Below are positions 1 through 12,149 of a stretch of 64,000 nucleotides of DNA, in pieces (the stretch's first letter is position 1; the number at the start of each line of letters is the position of its first letter). The stretch is from NCBI GenBank assembly GCA_032164245.1, contig JAVMKO010000022.1:9609845-9673844 (forward strand), in the 5' to 3' direction. A program made the translations under genes and the position numbers. Source of the DNA: Sternotherus odoratus. Taxonomy: Eukaryota > Chordata > Testudines > Kinosternidae. A model generated the notes under the pieces. That model ran no database searches. It was not told the origin of the DNA and was given only the letters and a program-made list of their open reading frames with translations.

Positions 1-2418
1 TGGGCTCCTAGGAGCTACCAAATAAGGTGGCACTTCCAATAAGCAGAGGGTTTGCCCAGGTACCTTGGCTAGAGCTTCCTCCAGTGCCAACCCTCCTGTC
101 TGTTGTTCTCTGTGCAGTTCTGTTTGCCTGCTGCTCTCCACACTAGCTGTATATTTCCTACAATGCAAGGTGCTGGTGGTGTGGCCGCATTTCCAACAGC
201 TTCCCACGAGGTGGAGCCAAAGTGTGCAGGAAATGCACAACGGGCAGCTTTAGTGGTCTGGTGTGGTGTGTGTGTGTGCGCGCCCCTTCACATTTCCACA
301 CACGTGAGGAGCAACCCTCCATAGGAAAATGCGTGGTGGGCGGAATCATGGTTGCGTGTCCTTTGGTTCCAGAGTGTGGTACAGGGGGAGAGGGTGGTAA
401 GAGAACACGGCTTAGCACTGGGGCTCCTATATTGGTCCTCCGTAGCCACCATTTTAGGGTGACTGGCTCTGTGAAATCGCTCCCTGCCCTCTCCGATCTA
501 GCCCCTGGGTCAGCCTGGCCCTCTGGGGAGGAAGGGAGCGTTGGCCTTTGCCGTCTGTGCTTGCTAGGGCCTTGGACTCCTCCCCGGGATGGAGGCGGCG
601 GGGGGGAAACATTTTCCCCACTCCCTACCTTCCCTTGCTCTCCATCTGAATTGTGCTCCCCCAAAGAAGGGCCCTTTTGTACCCAGAGCAGGCAGCAGGG
701 GCTCTAGAACTGGTCTGTGAGCCGGGGCTTCTGCCACTGTGGTGAGGGGCAAGGGATTCAAACAGCCCCTGGCTGGAGGCTGACTCTCATCAGGACTGTG
801 CCAAGCCCCCTGCCCCTCCAGCCCCAGGTGCCAATTCAGGGGTGCTCATGAGGGTCCCCTGGTCCGTTGGGCTAGCCTATCCCTTTTCCTCTTCTGCACT
901 TGGCTGTGATGTAACTTTCACCTCCCTAGGGACAGCCTGCCTCGCCAATTGCTTTTTCCCTTGATGCTCTCCTAGGGCTGGCTTTGGGCCCCAAGAAATG
1001 CTTGGGGCTGGGTGGGGAGCAGGGCTTTTTGGTAGTGGGGAAGAGGGCTGCAGGGCCCGGCCAAACTTATAGTGGGGCTATGGGGCCTGTTGTCAGAGAT
1101 CAGCAATGGGTGAGCTGGATGGAGGGGGAAGAGAGGCAGATGAAACTGGGAAGGGCCAGAGAAAGAGATGCCCTACACATGGCATGAGCCTTTCATCCGG
1201 GGACAACAGAGAGCCAGCTGAGCCCTAGTCTAAAATTACCTAGCTGTGTTTGAAGCTTCAGGGCCGTGCTGTCTACACAGCTGGTCTGGCGCGCTAGCTC
1301 TAGTCTGTGGCCTCGCGCTGGAAGGCCCAGACATACCCCAGAATGGCGTGATCTTAAAGCAGCGGGCCCAGCACCTGCGGAGCTCTTCATTAGCAGGGCT
1401 GTTGGTCCAAGGTCACCTTAGCCCTTGCCAGCCTGGCAGGGAGAAGGTTAACCTGGGTCCTCAGCCTGGGGTTTGGAGATGTGGGGCAGGGAATTCAGTG
1501 AAAGCCAATCCCCTCTCAGCCCCTAAAGCTTCAGGCTAACCCGGATTAGAGGATCAAGGGTGTTTTTCTTTTCAGAGGACCTGTGACCCTCCCCCACCCT
1601 GTGCCAGCTACATTTCTGGCTTGGCTCTGCCAGGGTTCCCTGCCCTGCTGCAGTGAGGAATAGCCTCTCTTTCTCCCCCCACCCTCTTTGCATGGTGACC
1701 TCTCTTAGGGTTGTGGTCCCCGGCAGGGCAGGGAGAACCGGGGCAGTGTTGTGGGCCGGGCCCCTGCACCAGCAAGGGTCCCTCTTGATTTAAGAACTCT
1801 GCCCGTTGCTCTGAAAATCTCCGGCTCTGAAGTGAATCTCTGAGCACCCAGGATCATGGTGTCTCGTCCCCCTGCTCAGCAAAGTACTGTGAGGTTCTTC
1901 TTGCTCAAACAGGACAACAATGAACAGCTGTAGCCAGACAGTCTGGTTAATCAGTGTCCTAAAGAGGCCTGGGCCCATTCAGGGTTGTGCTGAAAGTCCG
2001 CTGTAGAGTGTCCGTCCATCCATCTGTCTAGCTGCTTCTGTAGCTTCTCTTCGCTCCTATCAGCCGGTTGCCAGTTCTCTTTCTTGCATACGTCCCTGCT
2101 GGATCAATAATTGGACATCCAGTTGTTCTAGGGCTGTGCGCCTTAGACAGCCTTCCCCAGAGACCACAAGTCAAGCCCAGGTAACTGTGGGTGGCTGAGT
2201 CTTCAAACAACCCCCCTGATCATGGTCCCTGCTGCTGCCGGTGTGTGTGTGTGTAATTGGGAGCATTGGGATGAAAGTGAATGTGGATAACATGCAAACA
2301 TTTTAACCCTAAGCTGAAGCCTCGACTCTAATTCTGTTCTAGTAATACAGGTTAGATCATGGATATGTACAGGATTTCAGAAGCACTCAGCAGGGTTAGG
2401 CCCTTGTAGTTAATAAAA
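1..2418. other. Unannotated unique sequence
   Basis: This is GC-leaning sequence with short GT runs near 262-280 and 2241-2254. Open frames on both strands are short and match no protein I recognise. I see no repeat copy shared with the rest of the window and no convincing splice-bounded coding segment. Confidence 0.6.
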
Positions 2419-2632
2419 GGATGGCCCAGTGGTTAGGACATTAGCCTAGACTTAGAAGGTGTGGGTTTAATTCCCTGCTCTGCCACAGACTACAGTCACT
2501 TAGGTACAGAGAGACCCAGTTCCTCATCTGTATAATGGGGATAATAGCCTTGCCTTGTCTCCTGGGGGTGTTGTGTGGATAAAGACATTAAATATGTCCA
2601 GATACTATACAATGGAAGCCAGATAAGTACCT
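2419..2632 (+). mobile_element. MIR/CORE-like tRNA-derived SINE, near full length
   Basis: This copy serves as the reference for the family. A tRNA-like head carries a box A-like stretch (tggcccagtggttagg) and a box B-like stretch (gggtttaattccctgc). A CORE-type segment with cctcatctgtataatgggga follows, then a tail ending near ccagataagtac. The layout matches MIR-type CORE-SINEs, which are abundant and well preserved in turtles. It is a non-autonomous retroposon with no coding capacity. No clear target duplication is visible, so the boundaries are approximate. Confidence 0.8.
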
Positions 2633-3160
2633 GAGAGAGGTTGTAGACACCCCCCCCCCCCTTTCCTGGACTTAGTGGGCGTTAAGTCAGGGCTGAGTGC
2701 TATTGAAAAATCCACCGTAAGAATCCAAGTATGGACACCCCCACAGTGAGACCTTGACAGCTGGGGATTGTTTCCAAGGGGAAGGGGTGCAGCCCAGTCA
2801 CATGGCATGTACAAAAGACACTCGGGAGTCTGAAAAGTTGAAACCTCAATTTTTGCAAAGCAAAATCTTGTTGAGTTCAAATCGGTTGAAACGGGCTGTG
2901 ACTCTTCTTTGTCTCTAAGTCTTCGACTCAAATTTCTCAATGAAAAAGTCATTTTGACTCCAAAAACTGAAACGTTCTGGTTTAAAAAATGCCAACCTGG
3001 GGCCCGGTGACCATTTCACAGCTCTCTTCCAGACCGGAGATTCCTCGAAACTGACCCGGGTCCCGAACGGTTTCAGGTTTTTTTTAACCAAAACCATTTT
3101 CGGCAACCTCCTCCCCTCCCCAAAGGATTAGCCAAAAAATCCACATCCAGCCACACTATC
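2633..3160. repeat. AT-rich dispersed repeat remnant
   Basis: A C run near 2650-2662 is followed by sequence rich in short aaa/ttt motifs such as cattttgactcc and aaccaaaaccattttcgg. It resembles the better-preserved element at 38308-38714, which has the same style of gaaa/attttt alternation. No terminal repeats can be read here and the family is not identified. Confidence 0.35.
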
Positions 3161-3455
3161 AGGGGGTGGATCCTGGTGCACTTGCTCTGTCGAGTAGCCT
3201 CCCTGACAGTGGTGGGGTTACTCGCGGGAGTCAAGGCTGCAGGATTGGGTGCCGGTGAGTGGTTCTGGTGTGGCTATCCGGGGATGGGGCCCCCTTTCCA
3301 GGGGGGGATGGTAGTGATTAAACTGCGTGGCCTGGTACGTTGTAAGGGGTCACCCGGCTGTGCGGGTGGCTGCTGTCGCTGCTCATCCTAGGGCCAGGAC
3401 AGAGTTAATCCTGCTCCCCTACTACTTACTCCTTGCTTGAAATGACAGCTCAGGC

Positions 3456-3465
3456 GTCACGTGAC
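3456..3465 (+). promoter_or_regulatory. E-box palindrome of USF/CLEAR type
   Basis: The sequence gtcacgtgac is a perfect palindrome around CACGTG. It matches the sites bound by USF and by MITF/TFE-family bHLH-ZIP factors. It lies 267 bp upstream of the ATG of a candidate first exon at 3723. One 10-bp match is weak evidence by itself. Confidence 0.3.
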
Positions 3466-3594
3466 CTTAAGTACCTTAGGGAGCGCATGGAGCATGCCCA
3501 GCTCTGGCTCCCAGGGAAGGATGCCGGATTCTGCAGCAGCATCTTCTTGCCTAGCTGAGCCCGGTGACTGTCTGGAGACAGAGATGAGTGACTA

Positions 3595-3618
3595 GCGAGG
3601 GAGGGAGGGAGGGGGGAT
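3595..3618 (+). repeat. G-run tract with quadruplex potential
   Basis: Several runs of three or more G separated by single A bases (gagggagggagggagggggg) lie between the E-box at 3456 and the candidate ATG at 3723. The pattern fits an intramolecular G-quadruplex. G-rich tracts of this kind are common near vertebrate promoters, but they also occur elsewhere in this window. Confidence 0.4.
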
Positions 3619-3722
3619 CTGGGTGGGTGGGAAGAAAGCGTGACAGCGGCTTCCATTCCCCAGGGGCTCTGCAGGGAAGGAAAAGGGGATCTGGCTGGAG
3701 GAAGTTGCAAGGAAGGGTTACC

Positions 3723-3773
3723 ATGGCTCGGGATCTAGCCCCACGGAGAGGAGGGACGCGGAGCGGCAGCACG
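3723..3773 (+). CDS. Candidate coding start exon, unidentified
   Basis: ATG at 3723 has a perfect Kozak core (accATGg) and opens 17 codons reading MARDLAPRRGGTRSGST. They end in phase 0 at a strong donor, acg|gtgagt. An in-frame TGA at 3585 lies upstream with no other ATG in frame, so this would be the first start in its frame. The peptide is basic and matches no protein I recognise. The E-box at 3456 and the G-run tract upstream would fit a promoter. There is no second exon in view to confirm it, and strong donors occur by chance in 64 kb. I treat it as a weak candidate. Confidence 0.22.
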
Positions 3774-4597
3774 GTGAGTCCTTGTTTAATGCCTCAAAGA
3801 GCTGACATCATGCACCGTCTCGTGCTGGCAACCGCTTCCACCACGGCGCCTGACCTGCACTGCTTCCCCGGCAGGTGCCTGGATCATGGAAGCTGTGAAG
3901 ACGCTAATTATAGACAGGGCCAGGGATAAATATTTCAAGCACCGAGCTCCCCTCCTCCAGTGCAGGGAATCTGCCTGGCAAAGAGGCTTCTAGATGCCAG
4001 GTTCCTGGTCTATTGCAGCCTGCGCTTGAATTGCAGCTCTTTTCCCCCCCCCCCCCCTTTCTGTTTGGACATCCGTCTTGCTGCACTGTGCCATGAATAT
4101 TACTGAGCTTTGCTGCTGAACGTGCCAGCCAGTGTGTGCTCCGGTGGAACAGGGTGTATTGGATTGCTTCACGGGCAGCAAGAGGCTCCCCTCCTCTGGA
4201 AGCATTCGGGGTGCGTGCCCGGGTGTATGTATATAGTGCGTGAGTGGAGGACTGTCCCTAGAGGTGGCTTTGACGGGCTCTCACGAGGCTGTAGTGATCT
4301 CGCGTCCCTGTTGCGGTGACATCCTGATGAGCTTGTCCGTCTGTCAGTTGGTTTTTGGCATCCCTCCAGTGCCCTTCAGTGAAAGGGGATCTAAGCAGCC
4401 AGGGGTGGGCCCTGTCTTTTAGCAAATGGCTTTCTGAGTGTGCATCCTCTTGGTGGGAACAAGGTCTGTAGGCAGGAGGCAACAATGTCCGAATGGACAG
4501 CGCACATTCAGAGAGGGGGGCCTGGGATATGGCGAGAGAGGGAGAGCACAGCAGGGGAGATGGGATCTGTGAGGGAAGGAGGGGGGAGGAATCAGCT
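3774..4597. other. Unannotated sequence with a C14 run
   Basis: A 14-base C run lies at 4044-4057 just after tgcagctcttt. The rest is GC-leaning unique sequence with no recognisable gene or repeat. Confidence 0.55.
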
Positions 4598-4712
4598 CTT
4601 CATTTTCCAAGTGGGGAAAGTGAGGCCCAGAGGGGAAGTGATGTGGCAGAGCTGGGGTTAGAACCCGAGTTCCTGGTCCTGTTCTCTGACCATTAGCCTG
4701 CACTCTCCCCGA
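4598..4712 (-). mobile_element. SINE fragment (CORE to head)
   Basis: Read on the minus strand it contains the tRNA-like head (agtgcaggctaatggtcag), a box B-like gggttctaacccc and a CORE segment ending in ccccacttggaaaatg. The 3' tail is missing. Confidence 0.7.
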
Positions 4713-7700
4713 TAGAGAACGTGCTTTCATTGCCGGATGCTGCTTGGAAGGGCTGACTGGAGTCCGTGCACCGTCCTGAGGGTGGGGCTTGAGAACGAGG
4801 CCCTCTGCCCTCTAAGATGGTCCTGTAGCCATGCTATGTTGCTGGGGAAGGTGCCAGGCAACACTGATCCCTGACCAGTTATCTTCAGTAAAGATCCCTG
4901 ACATGTTTCATCGGTGGGTGGGAAGGGACCTATTGTCTTGGCCAAATTCCAACATGGATTGCTACATTCTGCTGAACTAAATTTCCCCTGCAGTGTCCGC
5001 TGGATACGGAATTCTTCTTCACCTTGTGTTTTTTGTGTGGCATCTGTGCCAACAACAGTTGTCATGCTCTGCACCGGACGGGGCTGCATTTCAGTGCTGG
5101 AGAAGTGATTTGTCTGTGTGTGTACTTGGGAGACCATTCAGTACAATAGGGGATGTTTAAATATAATAGATATTACTGCACGCATGTCCTACTCGGATAG
5201 TGTAGTTGGAGACTGTCTTGTAGCCCAGCAGCAGAGGCCTGTGCTTTGGGAACAGGAGGATCTGGGTTTTATGCCTGCTGCCCCTCTGAAGTCCAAAATG
5301 GCCACATCGTAGAGTCTAATGACGTACAGAAAGGCCTCTATGCCTATCGATGTGTTTGTAATGGGCCAAACCCCAATCTTCCCTAGCAGCCATGCACTGT
5401 TGGGTCTAGTCTGAGATCTGGAGAGATCTTTTGCTTAGGCTGCAGCCTAAACAGACCGCGATCGATGTTGTCTGAGATACAATCTGACACTTAAAGAATC
5501 CCCAGCCTGTCTCTGTGACTTCCAGTCGTTGGTGTCTCTACCTTACAGAAAACAAAGCACATTCCTCATCTGCCAGGAGCCATAGTCGGTACTTATTTGT
5601 GTGTATTTGTTAAAGATCCCAAATGCACTTAACTAGCCGGTGCACGCAGATGTTCTCCCGTGCATGGGCCGAAGGAATAATCCTGTCTGATTATGAGCCT
5701 GTCATTCAAGTGATGCGTTAGTAGGTTGCTGTTGAACCTTAAGGAGCATGTTCTGGTTCATCACCTGGGCTGATTTCACATGCATCATCAAGCTGATTAC
5801 ATTGTGGTGTAGTTTTGCTTTGTGAACTTAATGCTGGTGCAAGGAGCTCGCTTGACGGTGCTGGAGAGAACCTGCCTCTCCGTCCCCCTCGCCCTGCTGC
5901 TGTCCCTCATCCCCGGCCCTGTGGCACTTGCTCGATGGGTGAAAGGGGAATTCAGTCCCCCATAGCGCATAATGGGACAGTTGGGGGGGGGGGTGTGTGG
6001 CTTGTCTCCACTGTGGTCATCTCCGCTAGGAATTGGACTGAACCCAGCAAATTCACTTCATGTGGACCCCCTACTGGCCAACAACTGGGCCTTGAGGCAA
6101 AATTCTCCATCTCGGAATCCCCAGAGCATCCCCTTGTCCTGCGTGATTCTGTTTAGTCCAAGTGAAATGAAGATTAGAGATGCATTGAGGGAGCGGGAGG
6201 TGCCAAAGCCCCTTGCAATAGTGGAGACTGGGATGCTCTGTGGTGGTGGGGGGCCTGTGAATGCTGTTGCATGGGCTGGGTGAATTGTGTTACTCGCTCG
6301 AGACAAAACACACCCGAGACCTGCAGAATAAAATCTAGGTGGGTGGGGCAGCCCTCGCCAGGGACTCTTAACTTCCCACTACTTGGCCCATCCTCCCCTT
6401 CCAAATAGCTTCTTCTACCCAGCACTTCACTTGACTTGTGCTCCAATCTCCTCTTTCTCTTCTGGGCTAGCTCTGTTCTTTTCTACCCCTAGCCCCAAGG
6501 GAGATCCCCCTCTCTAAAGGCAGCCCCTCAGAAGTAGCTATGTGGCTCGGTTCACCCTTTGCTTTCTAGGCCCCTTTGCGTCTTTAGGAGCTGACCCCAT
6601 CTCCCCTGGCCAGACAGGCAATCGGAATGCTGTGCATTTACATGGTGGCATATCCGGTTGTGAGCATTGACTAATCCCAAGATGTCTCTGTCCGTATGTG
6701 AATAAATCTGCATGAATTAACTCGGTGACAAGTCTTCCATTTGTGTCTCACTGGTAATAAGATTCAAGCATCCACCTCCTCAGGGAGGTCACTTTTCTCC
6801 TGCCCTTGTTAGCAGCATTAATGTTCCTGCTGGTCCCAACCTCCATGTTCCCATGGCCCAGGGTGAGGCTGCTATGGAGGGAGCAGCGTATTCCCTCCCA
6901 GGGGCGGGATAAGAGTACTCTGTGTTTCGTGGCCGGGGCTTGTGGCTGCCATGACCAGCAGGAAGGGCCTTAGAAAGAGGCTTGGAAGATGACAGAGAAG
7001 CAACTCTTTCAGGCATCATACTGGGAATTGGAGGTTTCCAGGGCACTGGGGAGCCATGCGTGGCCTTGAAGGGTTTGTCACTGCAGATGAGATGGTTAAA
7101 ACTTAGACTAGTGTGTACCCCTCCTCTTCCACACGTACATCCACACAGCCCTGACCTGGTGAGAGTCAGATCCCAGAACTCTGCATTTGTGCCCATCCCC
7201 GCTACACAGAGCTTACTCCAGGGGCTGTGGGTTATGGTGTTTGAAACCGATAAATAAGTCAGCACAGCAGAAGGCTGTGCTCTTATAAGAAGCCCCATTG
7301 GCAGAAAGCATTACACTCACTGACTCTTCCAGAGACTCACAAGGGTCCTAAGCGAGCAGGAATTGTGTGTCTCATTCTAGCTCCTAGGCCTCGCCTGCCC
7401 GCAGGATTCTGTCACTGGTATGGCTCCATCCGTGTTCACAGTGGTGGGAGTCTTAGTGTGGACACTCTACGAGTGTCTAGACTTCCTCGAAGTGGGGCTC
7501 AACAAAATGCCAGCAGCTCATTCTCACCAGTGCCTGGGTGGAGTTAGAGAAACCCGTCTGTATAGATGCAGCCCCATGGGTGGGCATTGTACAGCTCTTC
7601 ACACAACTCTGCAGCGCAGGCAGTTTCACTGTTCAGGTGAAACCCAGAACTGGAGGAGCCGGGGGAGGCTGCAGCTCTGGGGTTGAGGTGCATTGGCAGA

Positions 7701-8096
7701 GCGATGGTGGGGAAGAGGGCAGTATTGGGAGTGCGGGGAGAGGGGTGATTTGCAGGTCAGGAATGAGGTGTATGCACAGGTGTGGGAGGACACAGGAATA
7801 AACTGAGTGCAAGAACAAGGTGCATCAAAGGAGCTGGGGGCGGGCATACCCTAGAACTGGACTAGAGATGGGCAGATCAGGTGGGAGGTGCATTGTAGGA
7901 GTAGTCATAGGCTCATGTGTAAGGACCCTGTCGGTCTGAAGTCCAGTGTGAATAAACTAATTCACTGGTCCAATAAAAAACAGACAGAGTACCTTTCACC
8001 TGGGCTGCGCCCAGCAGCCCCTGGCCTGACCTCATTTGATCCCTGAGTGACGTTAACGACATCCTCCCACCATGAATACTCCAAGCCTGTTATCCC
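4713..8096. other. Unannotated unique sequence
   Basis: I found no recognisable exon here. A G run lies near 5981-5992. Part of 5196-5290 ends in gaggatctgggttttatgcctg, which could be an eroded SINE head, but it is too diverged to call. The segment at 6789-7300 is open on the minus strand, but its translation shows no domain. Confidence 0.5.
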
Positions 8097-8194
8097 TCAA
8101 GGCCACACTGGGCATAGCTTACCCCCTTGCCAGATGGCTGTGTAATCAAGGCCACACTGGGCATAGCTTACCCCCTTGCCAGATGGCTGTGTAA
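8097..8194. repeat. Exact 49-bp tandem duplication (2 copies)
   Basis: Copy 1 is 8097-8145 and copy 2 is 8146-8194. They begin tcaaggccacactgggc and show no mismatch by eye. Perfect identity implies either a recent duplication or an assembly artefact. The unit is not seen elsewhere in the window. Confidence 0.95.
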
Positions 8195-9128
8195 TCCGCA
8201 CAGATCTGGGAGGCGGAAGTGAAACCGAGAGTGGCAGATCCTCCCTGAAATGCTCCAGCAGAGAGGGGAGGGGATGCAGGCGTTGCGGAGCGTCAGTGGA
8301 AGGATGTTGCCTTGCTCACATAAGGGGCCATCATGTTCTGAAATCCAGGTTGAGAGCTCTCCAGGGAAACACTCTCATATGTACAGAAGGAGATGGGGGG
8401 CACAACTGGTCCCAGTACCCAGCAAACTTAAACACCGGTAGTGGCTGAAGTGGCCTTAGAAAGTATCCTGGAGTGGGGGAGAGCGCCCTGGACAAGGGAT
8501 TTATTTTTACCGGAGGAAAGAGTTTCCTTTGGAGCAAGGACATTATCAGGCACTGCATGTTGCTCTGCAGCCTGGAATTAATAAAACCCTAGTGGCTTTC
8601 TCGCACTTGGCTGGAATGAAGGCAGAGCGAGCCCCTCTAGAGGAGGGAGATGGCTTTTTTCCTCCTCCTCCTTCACATCCACACACACATCTGAATTAAT
8701 AACCTCCTGTTTCCCCAGCCAGGCTTACTGCTGTCAGAGCACCCACGTGGCCAGCTCTTCCAGGCTGCTGTGCAGCAGCCCAGAGGGGGGAGAGTGGTGC
8801 CTCTTTGGAGTGAAGCTGCAGCTGCTCTTCTGGTCCTCTTCTTCCCACTCTCCCATCACTATGAAGGGCTGGGAGTGTGTTTTTGGCCATCTTGGGAAAT
8901 GGAAAATAAGGACAGAATGAGCCACGTGGGGAATGGAGCTGTCGAGTAGTTGCAATTCCAGTAGGAGGCAGCTGGCCAAGCCATTAAAACCCGATAATAA
9001 TGTTCTTCAACAAATCTGCAGCACCTAGAAACTGGACAGTGTTCAACATGCTGACAGCCATGACTATTCAGAGCTTCATGCCCAGGGCCAATATAGACCC
9101 TCTGATTACAAAAGCACAGGTCCCTGAG
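8195..9128. other. Unannotated sequence
   Basis: No gene or repeat is recognised. The stretch includes a pyrimidine-rich patch at 8655-8680 and several in-frame stops in every frame. Confidence 0.5.
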
Positions 9129-9220
9129 CTAAAGGAGAATCTCCCGTAGGTGTTTGCAGTATGGGGTATATGATGCACAGTTCAATTATTCTGATTTTTG
9201 ACCAGTAGATGGCAGTGGGG
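9129..9220 (+). repeat. Dispersed repeat with CTCF-like core, copy A
   Basis: This aligns by eye with 45689-45775 over about 85 bp. The shared order is gaatctcc / gataatctcc, then atggggtatatgatgcacag / gtggggtttatgacacacag, then ctgatttttgaccag / gtgattttgtccag. Both copies then run into a CTCF-type motif. The family is probably an old SINE-like repeat, but I cannot name it. Confidence 0.6.
9202..9215 (+). promoter_or_regulatory. CTCF-like core motif
   Basis: The sequence ccagtagatggcag fits the published CTCF core CCASYAGRKGGCR at every defined position. It sits at the same place in its host repeat as the motif at 45755. Binding cannot be judged without chromatin data. Confidence 0.4.
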
Positions 9221-9446
9221 TATAGCAAGTCAGGGTCTGAATCTACAGTGCACCAGCTTGCTGTGCAGTAGCTCACCATGTGGGTGCTGCAGACTGACAT
9301 CCTGGCTGGCTGTGCACTAACTCGCCTTATAGACAAGCCCTCATGCACGCTACTCACCTGTCCACAGTATGCTTCTGTGGTGCGTTTTGTCTGCGGAGCT
9401 CAATGCCCTCTGCAGTCAGTAATGAATGAAAGCAGGTCAGTGCTGT

Positions 9447-9545
9447 CACCCATGTCTTACAGATGGAAACACTGAGGCACAGAGAGGCTGAACACATTCA
9501 CACTCCAGCCCCAAATGTTAGACCCTGAAATCAACAGCCTGACGC
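9447..9545 (-). mobile_element. SINE fragment
   Basis: This is antisense CORE sequence (cttacagatggaaacactgaggcacagagagg) followed by a degraded head. The tRNA-like boxes are barely recognisable. Confidence 0.6.
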
Positions 9546-11801
9546 TTCTTGTTCTCAGAAGTGTTGACTCTGTTTGGAAATACGGTGTTCAGAACCTTTG
9601 CCATCCGGCCTCTTTGTTAGAGGTGTAACTCGAGGCACTTAGGGTTGAAAAAACTTGGCCTCCGTGCCTATCCCTGAACCCCGCCAACTGGTGACAAAGT
9701 CAGTCTTAGGGCTCTGGAACTCCTGATGAGAAGGGGAGAGGTATTAAAATTCCTGAATGTTTAGTAACCATCACGTGGTCCGTGCGAAGAGTGGCCCATT
9801 CAGCTGGGTTTATGAATGAGTCGGGCAGGGTGAACTGCCTGGGATACAGTAGCCACCCTCTGAGACCTCAGCCAAACCTGTTTGGGGGTGGGGAGGGATC
9901 CCCTGAACTCAGTGGGAGGCGTCGTTTACAAGCGCCGGGTGTTTTAGGGAGACATGGGGCCCCCTTTTAAACTGCTTCCCCAAATGAGCCCCTCCTGCCT
10001 CATCCATCCATTGCAATGATCAACCCGGCAGCTCCCCGGGGGTCCCCAGGGTGCTGTCGTTTCAGCCTGCGTGTGTCTATGGCCTCGCTAGCTCTCTGGC
10101 CCGGAAAGGGAAGCAGGCTCGTGATAAAGATACAGTGCCAATGTTGGGCTCCGGAGCCCTGCAGCCCTTTCTTCCCAAAGGACGGGAGGTGGGTGAGACG
10201 GGGGTGGAGGTGCATTGGGCTTTAGGCTTTCTCTCTGGACGGGGACTGCACCCCCAGCAGCCCCACACGCCCCGCGGGGGAGGCGGTAGCCTCTCTGCCG
10301 CTGCATTTCAGCATCCACGCTGGGTAATCTTTGACCTTGCTGGGGAGCCAGCTTTGCCTGAGGAGTTCCCATGGAAACCAGAGGGTAGCAGTAATTGGCC
10401 TCGGAGAAGCTGGGGGGGGAGGAAGAAGGAAGGGCTAACCTTGAGATTCTCAGAGGCGGGCGCGCCGGAGTGGGGATCGTGCCATCTAGAGACGGGGGAG
10501 CTGGCACCGTTGCAGCCGGGGGAGCTGGCACCGTTGCAGCCAGAGGAGATGGTCCTGGAAGAGATAGTGTATGAGAGACGTGGGGGGGGTGTCTGAGTTC
10601 TGAGGAGATGGCGCCTGTGTCTGGGGGGGTCACACATTGGGGATCTGTGCTGCCATCCCCCAGTGCTGCATGCCGCATCCCAATGGAGCGGGTCCCCATT
10701 CTGGACGGAGACATCCAGGCCCGTGGCTTCTTTCAGTGCATGGCAAGCCCTTTGCCAAGGACCTGCTTTGTCCAATCCCACGGCAGGCGATTGTCAGTGC
10801 CGCTCGCGCCTCCGTCCTCGACTGGCGTAGGGCAAAGGCATTGGGCGGTGTGGGAGTGGTCTTAGCGGGTGGCTTGCTGAGCCCCTCGCCGCTCAGTGGC
10901 TCCCTCCCACTGGCATTCTGCAGTGCCCCTCAGTGCCAGCGTCTCCTGTTTTCCCTGGTAGTGGTTGGGGGAGGGTTGTGTGCGTGTCTCCTGGGCGGAG
11001 GCCAGACCCAGCCCAGAGCCCTGCTCAATCTCCAGCCCAGACCTTATGTCAGTTGGAATAGAATTCAGTGCAAACATCATCCAGACATGTGCATTGTGGC
11101 CTAATCCTCCCGGTGGCTGGTGAGGCTTCGTTAACCCTTAGTAGTCCTGCAGGATTTTCGCTTTGCTGTGTCCTCTCCTTCCAACACCCCTGTTCTGTGT
11201 GTAAGGGTGGGAGAAGGGGAGCTGGGAAACGAAAGCAGAAGCTATCATGGAGCTTTTTGTGCAGGGGTCTTTTAGTCTTGGGAGGAATTTCTTCCACCTG
11301 CAGCCACCCCTGTGCTCTCTTGGGTTCCTTCCAGATGTGGAACGTTAGAGGCAGCCGCTGCTTGCTTGCTGTCTCTCCCGCTTGACATTGGTGCTTTGGT
11401 TTCCTTAATCTGAAATAAAATAATCTGCACTGCAAATAAATATTGTGTGCTTTGCATATGAGGGGAAATCACTCCCCTGTCATTCTCCACTGCCATCACC
11501 ATGGCTGGTGGTTCCCTTTTTCCGCAGTGTTGCCAGCTCTCTCGATAGTCAGGGTATTTCTGAAAGTTGCAGTTCCTGGTGGGAGAATGGGGTGTGGGTT
11601 TTTGTGTGGGTGTGTGTGTGGGGGGGTTGTTTGAATGAAAGTTGCAAGCCCTCAGCTGCAGAGTAAAACTGGGACGTGTGACCAGAGAGCACCTCAAAGG
11701 GCTAGAATCCAGAAAACTGCTAATAATAATTACTAAATAGGACATGACATCTATTCTCTTCACAATCTCATGTTTTGGAGGGGTCGATCATACTGCCAGT
11801 G
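9546..11801. other. Unannotated GC-rich sequence
   Basis: Open frames up to about 200 codons occur on both strands between 10050 and 10780. They reflect GC-rich, stop-poor composition, including proline/alanine-rich translation over a small tandem repeat. None shows a recognisable domain, start context and splice pattern together. A CpG cluster lies near 10250-10520. Confidence 0.5.
10493..10540. repeat. 24-bp tandem duplication
   Basis: Two copies of a 24-bp unit beginning cgggggagctggcaccg lie at 10493-10516 and 10517-10540 without mismatch. A third, diverged start (ccagaggaga) follows. Confidence 0.9.
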
Positions 11802-11809
11802 TACTAGAG

Positions 11810-12149
11810 CAAGAGTTCTCAACCTTTTTCTTCTTTAAACCCTGCTTCCCCCTCCCCCAATGCTATACAAACTCCATGGCCCAGCTGTACCACAACAACA
11901 GTGTGTCTGCATATACCGTAAAAGCCAGGACCGGCATTAGGGGGAAGCAAGCAGGGCAATTGCACGGGGTCCCATGCCCTGGGGTGCATCGCGAAGCCAA
12001 TCTGCTCAAGTTTTGGCTTCAGCCCCGGGTGGCGGGGCTCTGGACAGCGGTAGGCTTTCTAGTGAGTCTACGGCCAGCCCTATTCGGCAGACCCCCTGAA
12101 ACCTGCTTGCAGCCCCCCCAGGGGGCCTCTGACCCCCGGTGGAGAACTG
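11810..12149 (+). mobile_element. hAT-like non-autonomous DNA transposon
   Basis: The left end reads caagagttctcaacc. The right end is the imperfect inverse, ggtggagaactg. Identical 8-bp flanks, tactagag, lie at 11802-11809 and 12150-12157. The terminal type and 8-bp duplication are those of hAT elements, and the NNNTANNN form is typical of the Buster group. The interior has no transposase frame. Strand is arbitrary. Confidence 0.72.

Noticed and set aside
10088..10714. 208-codon minus-strand open frame with repeated Pro/Ala-rich peptide
   Set aside because: The peptide repeat comes from the 24-bp DNA tandem repeat, and an equally long frame is open on the opposite strand.
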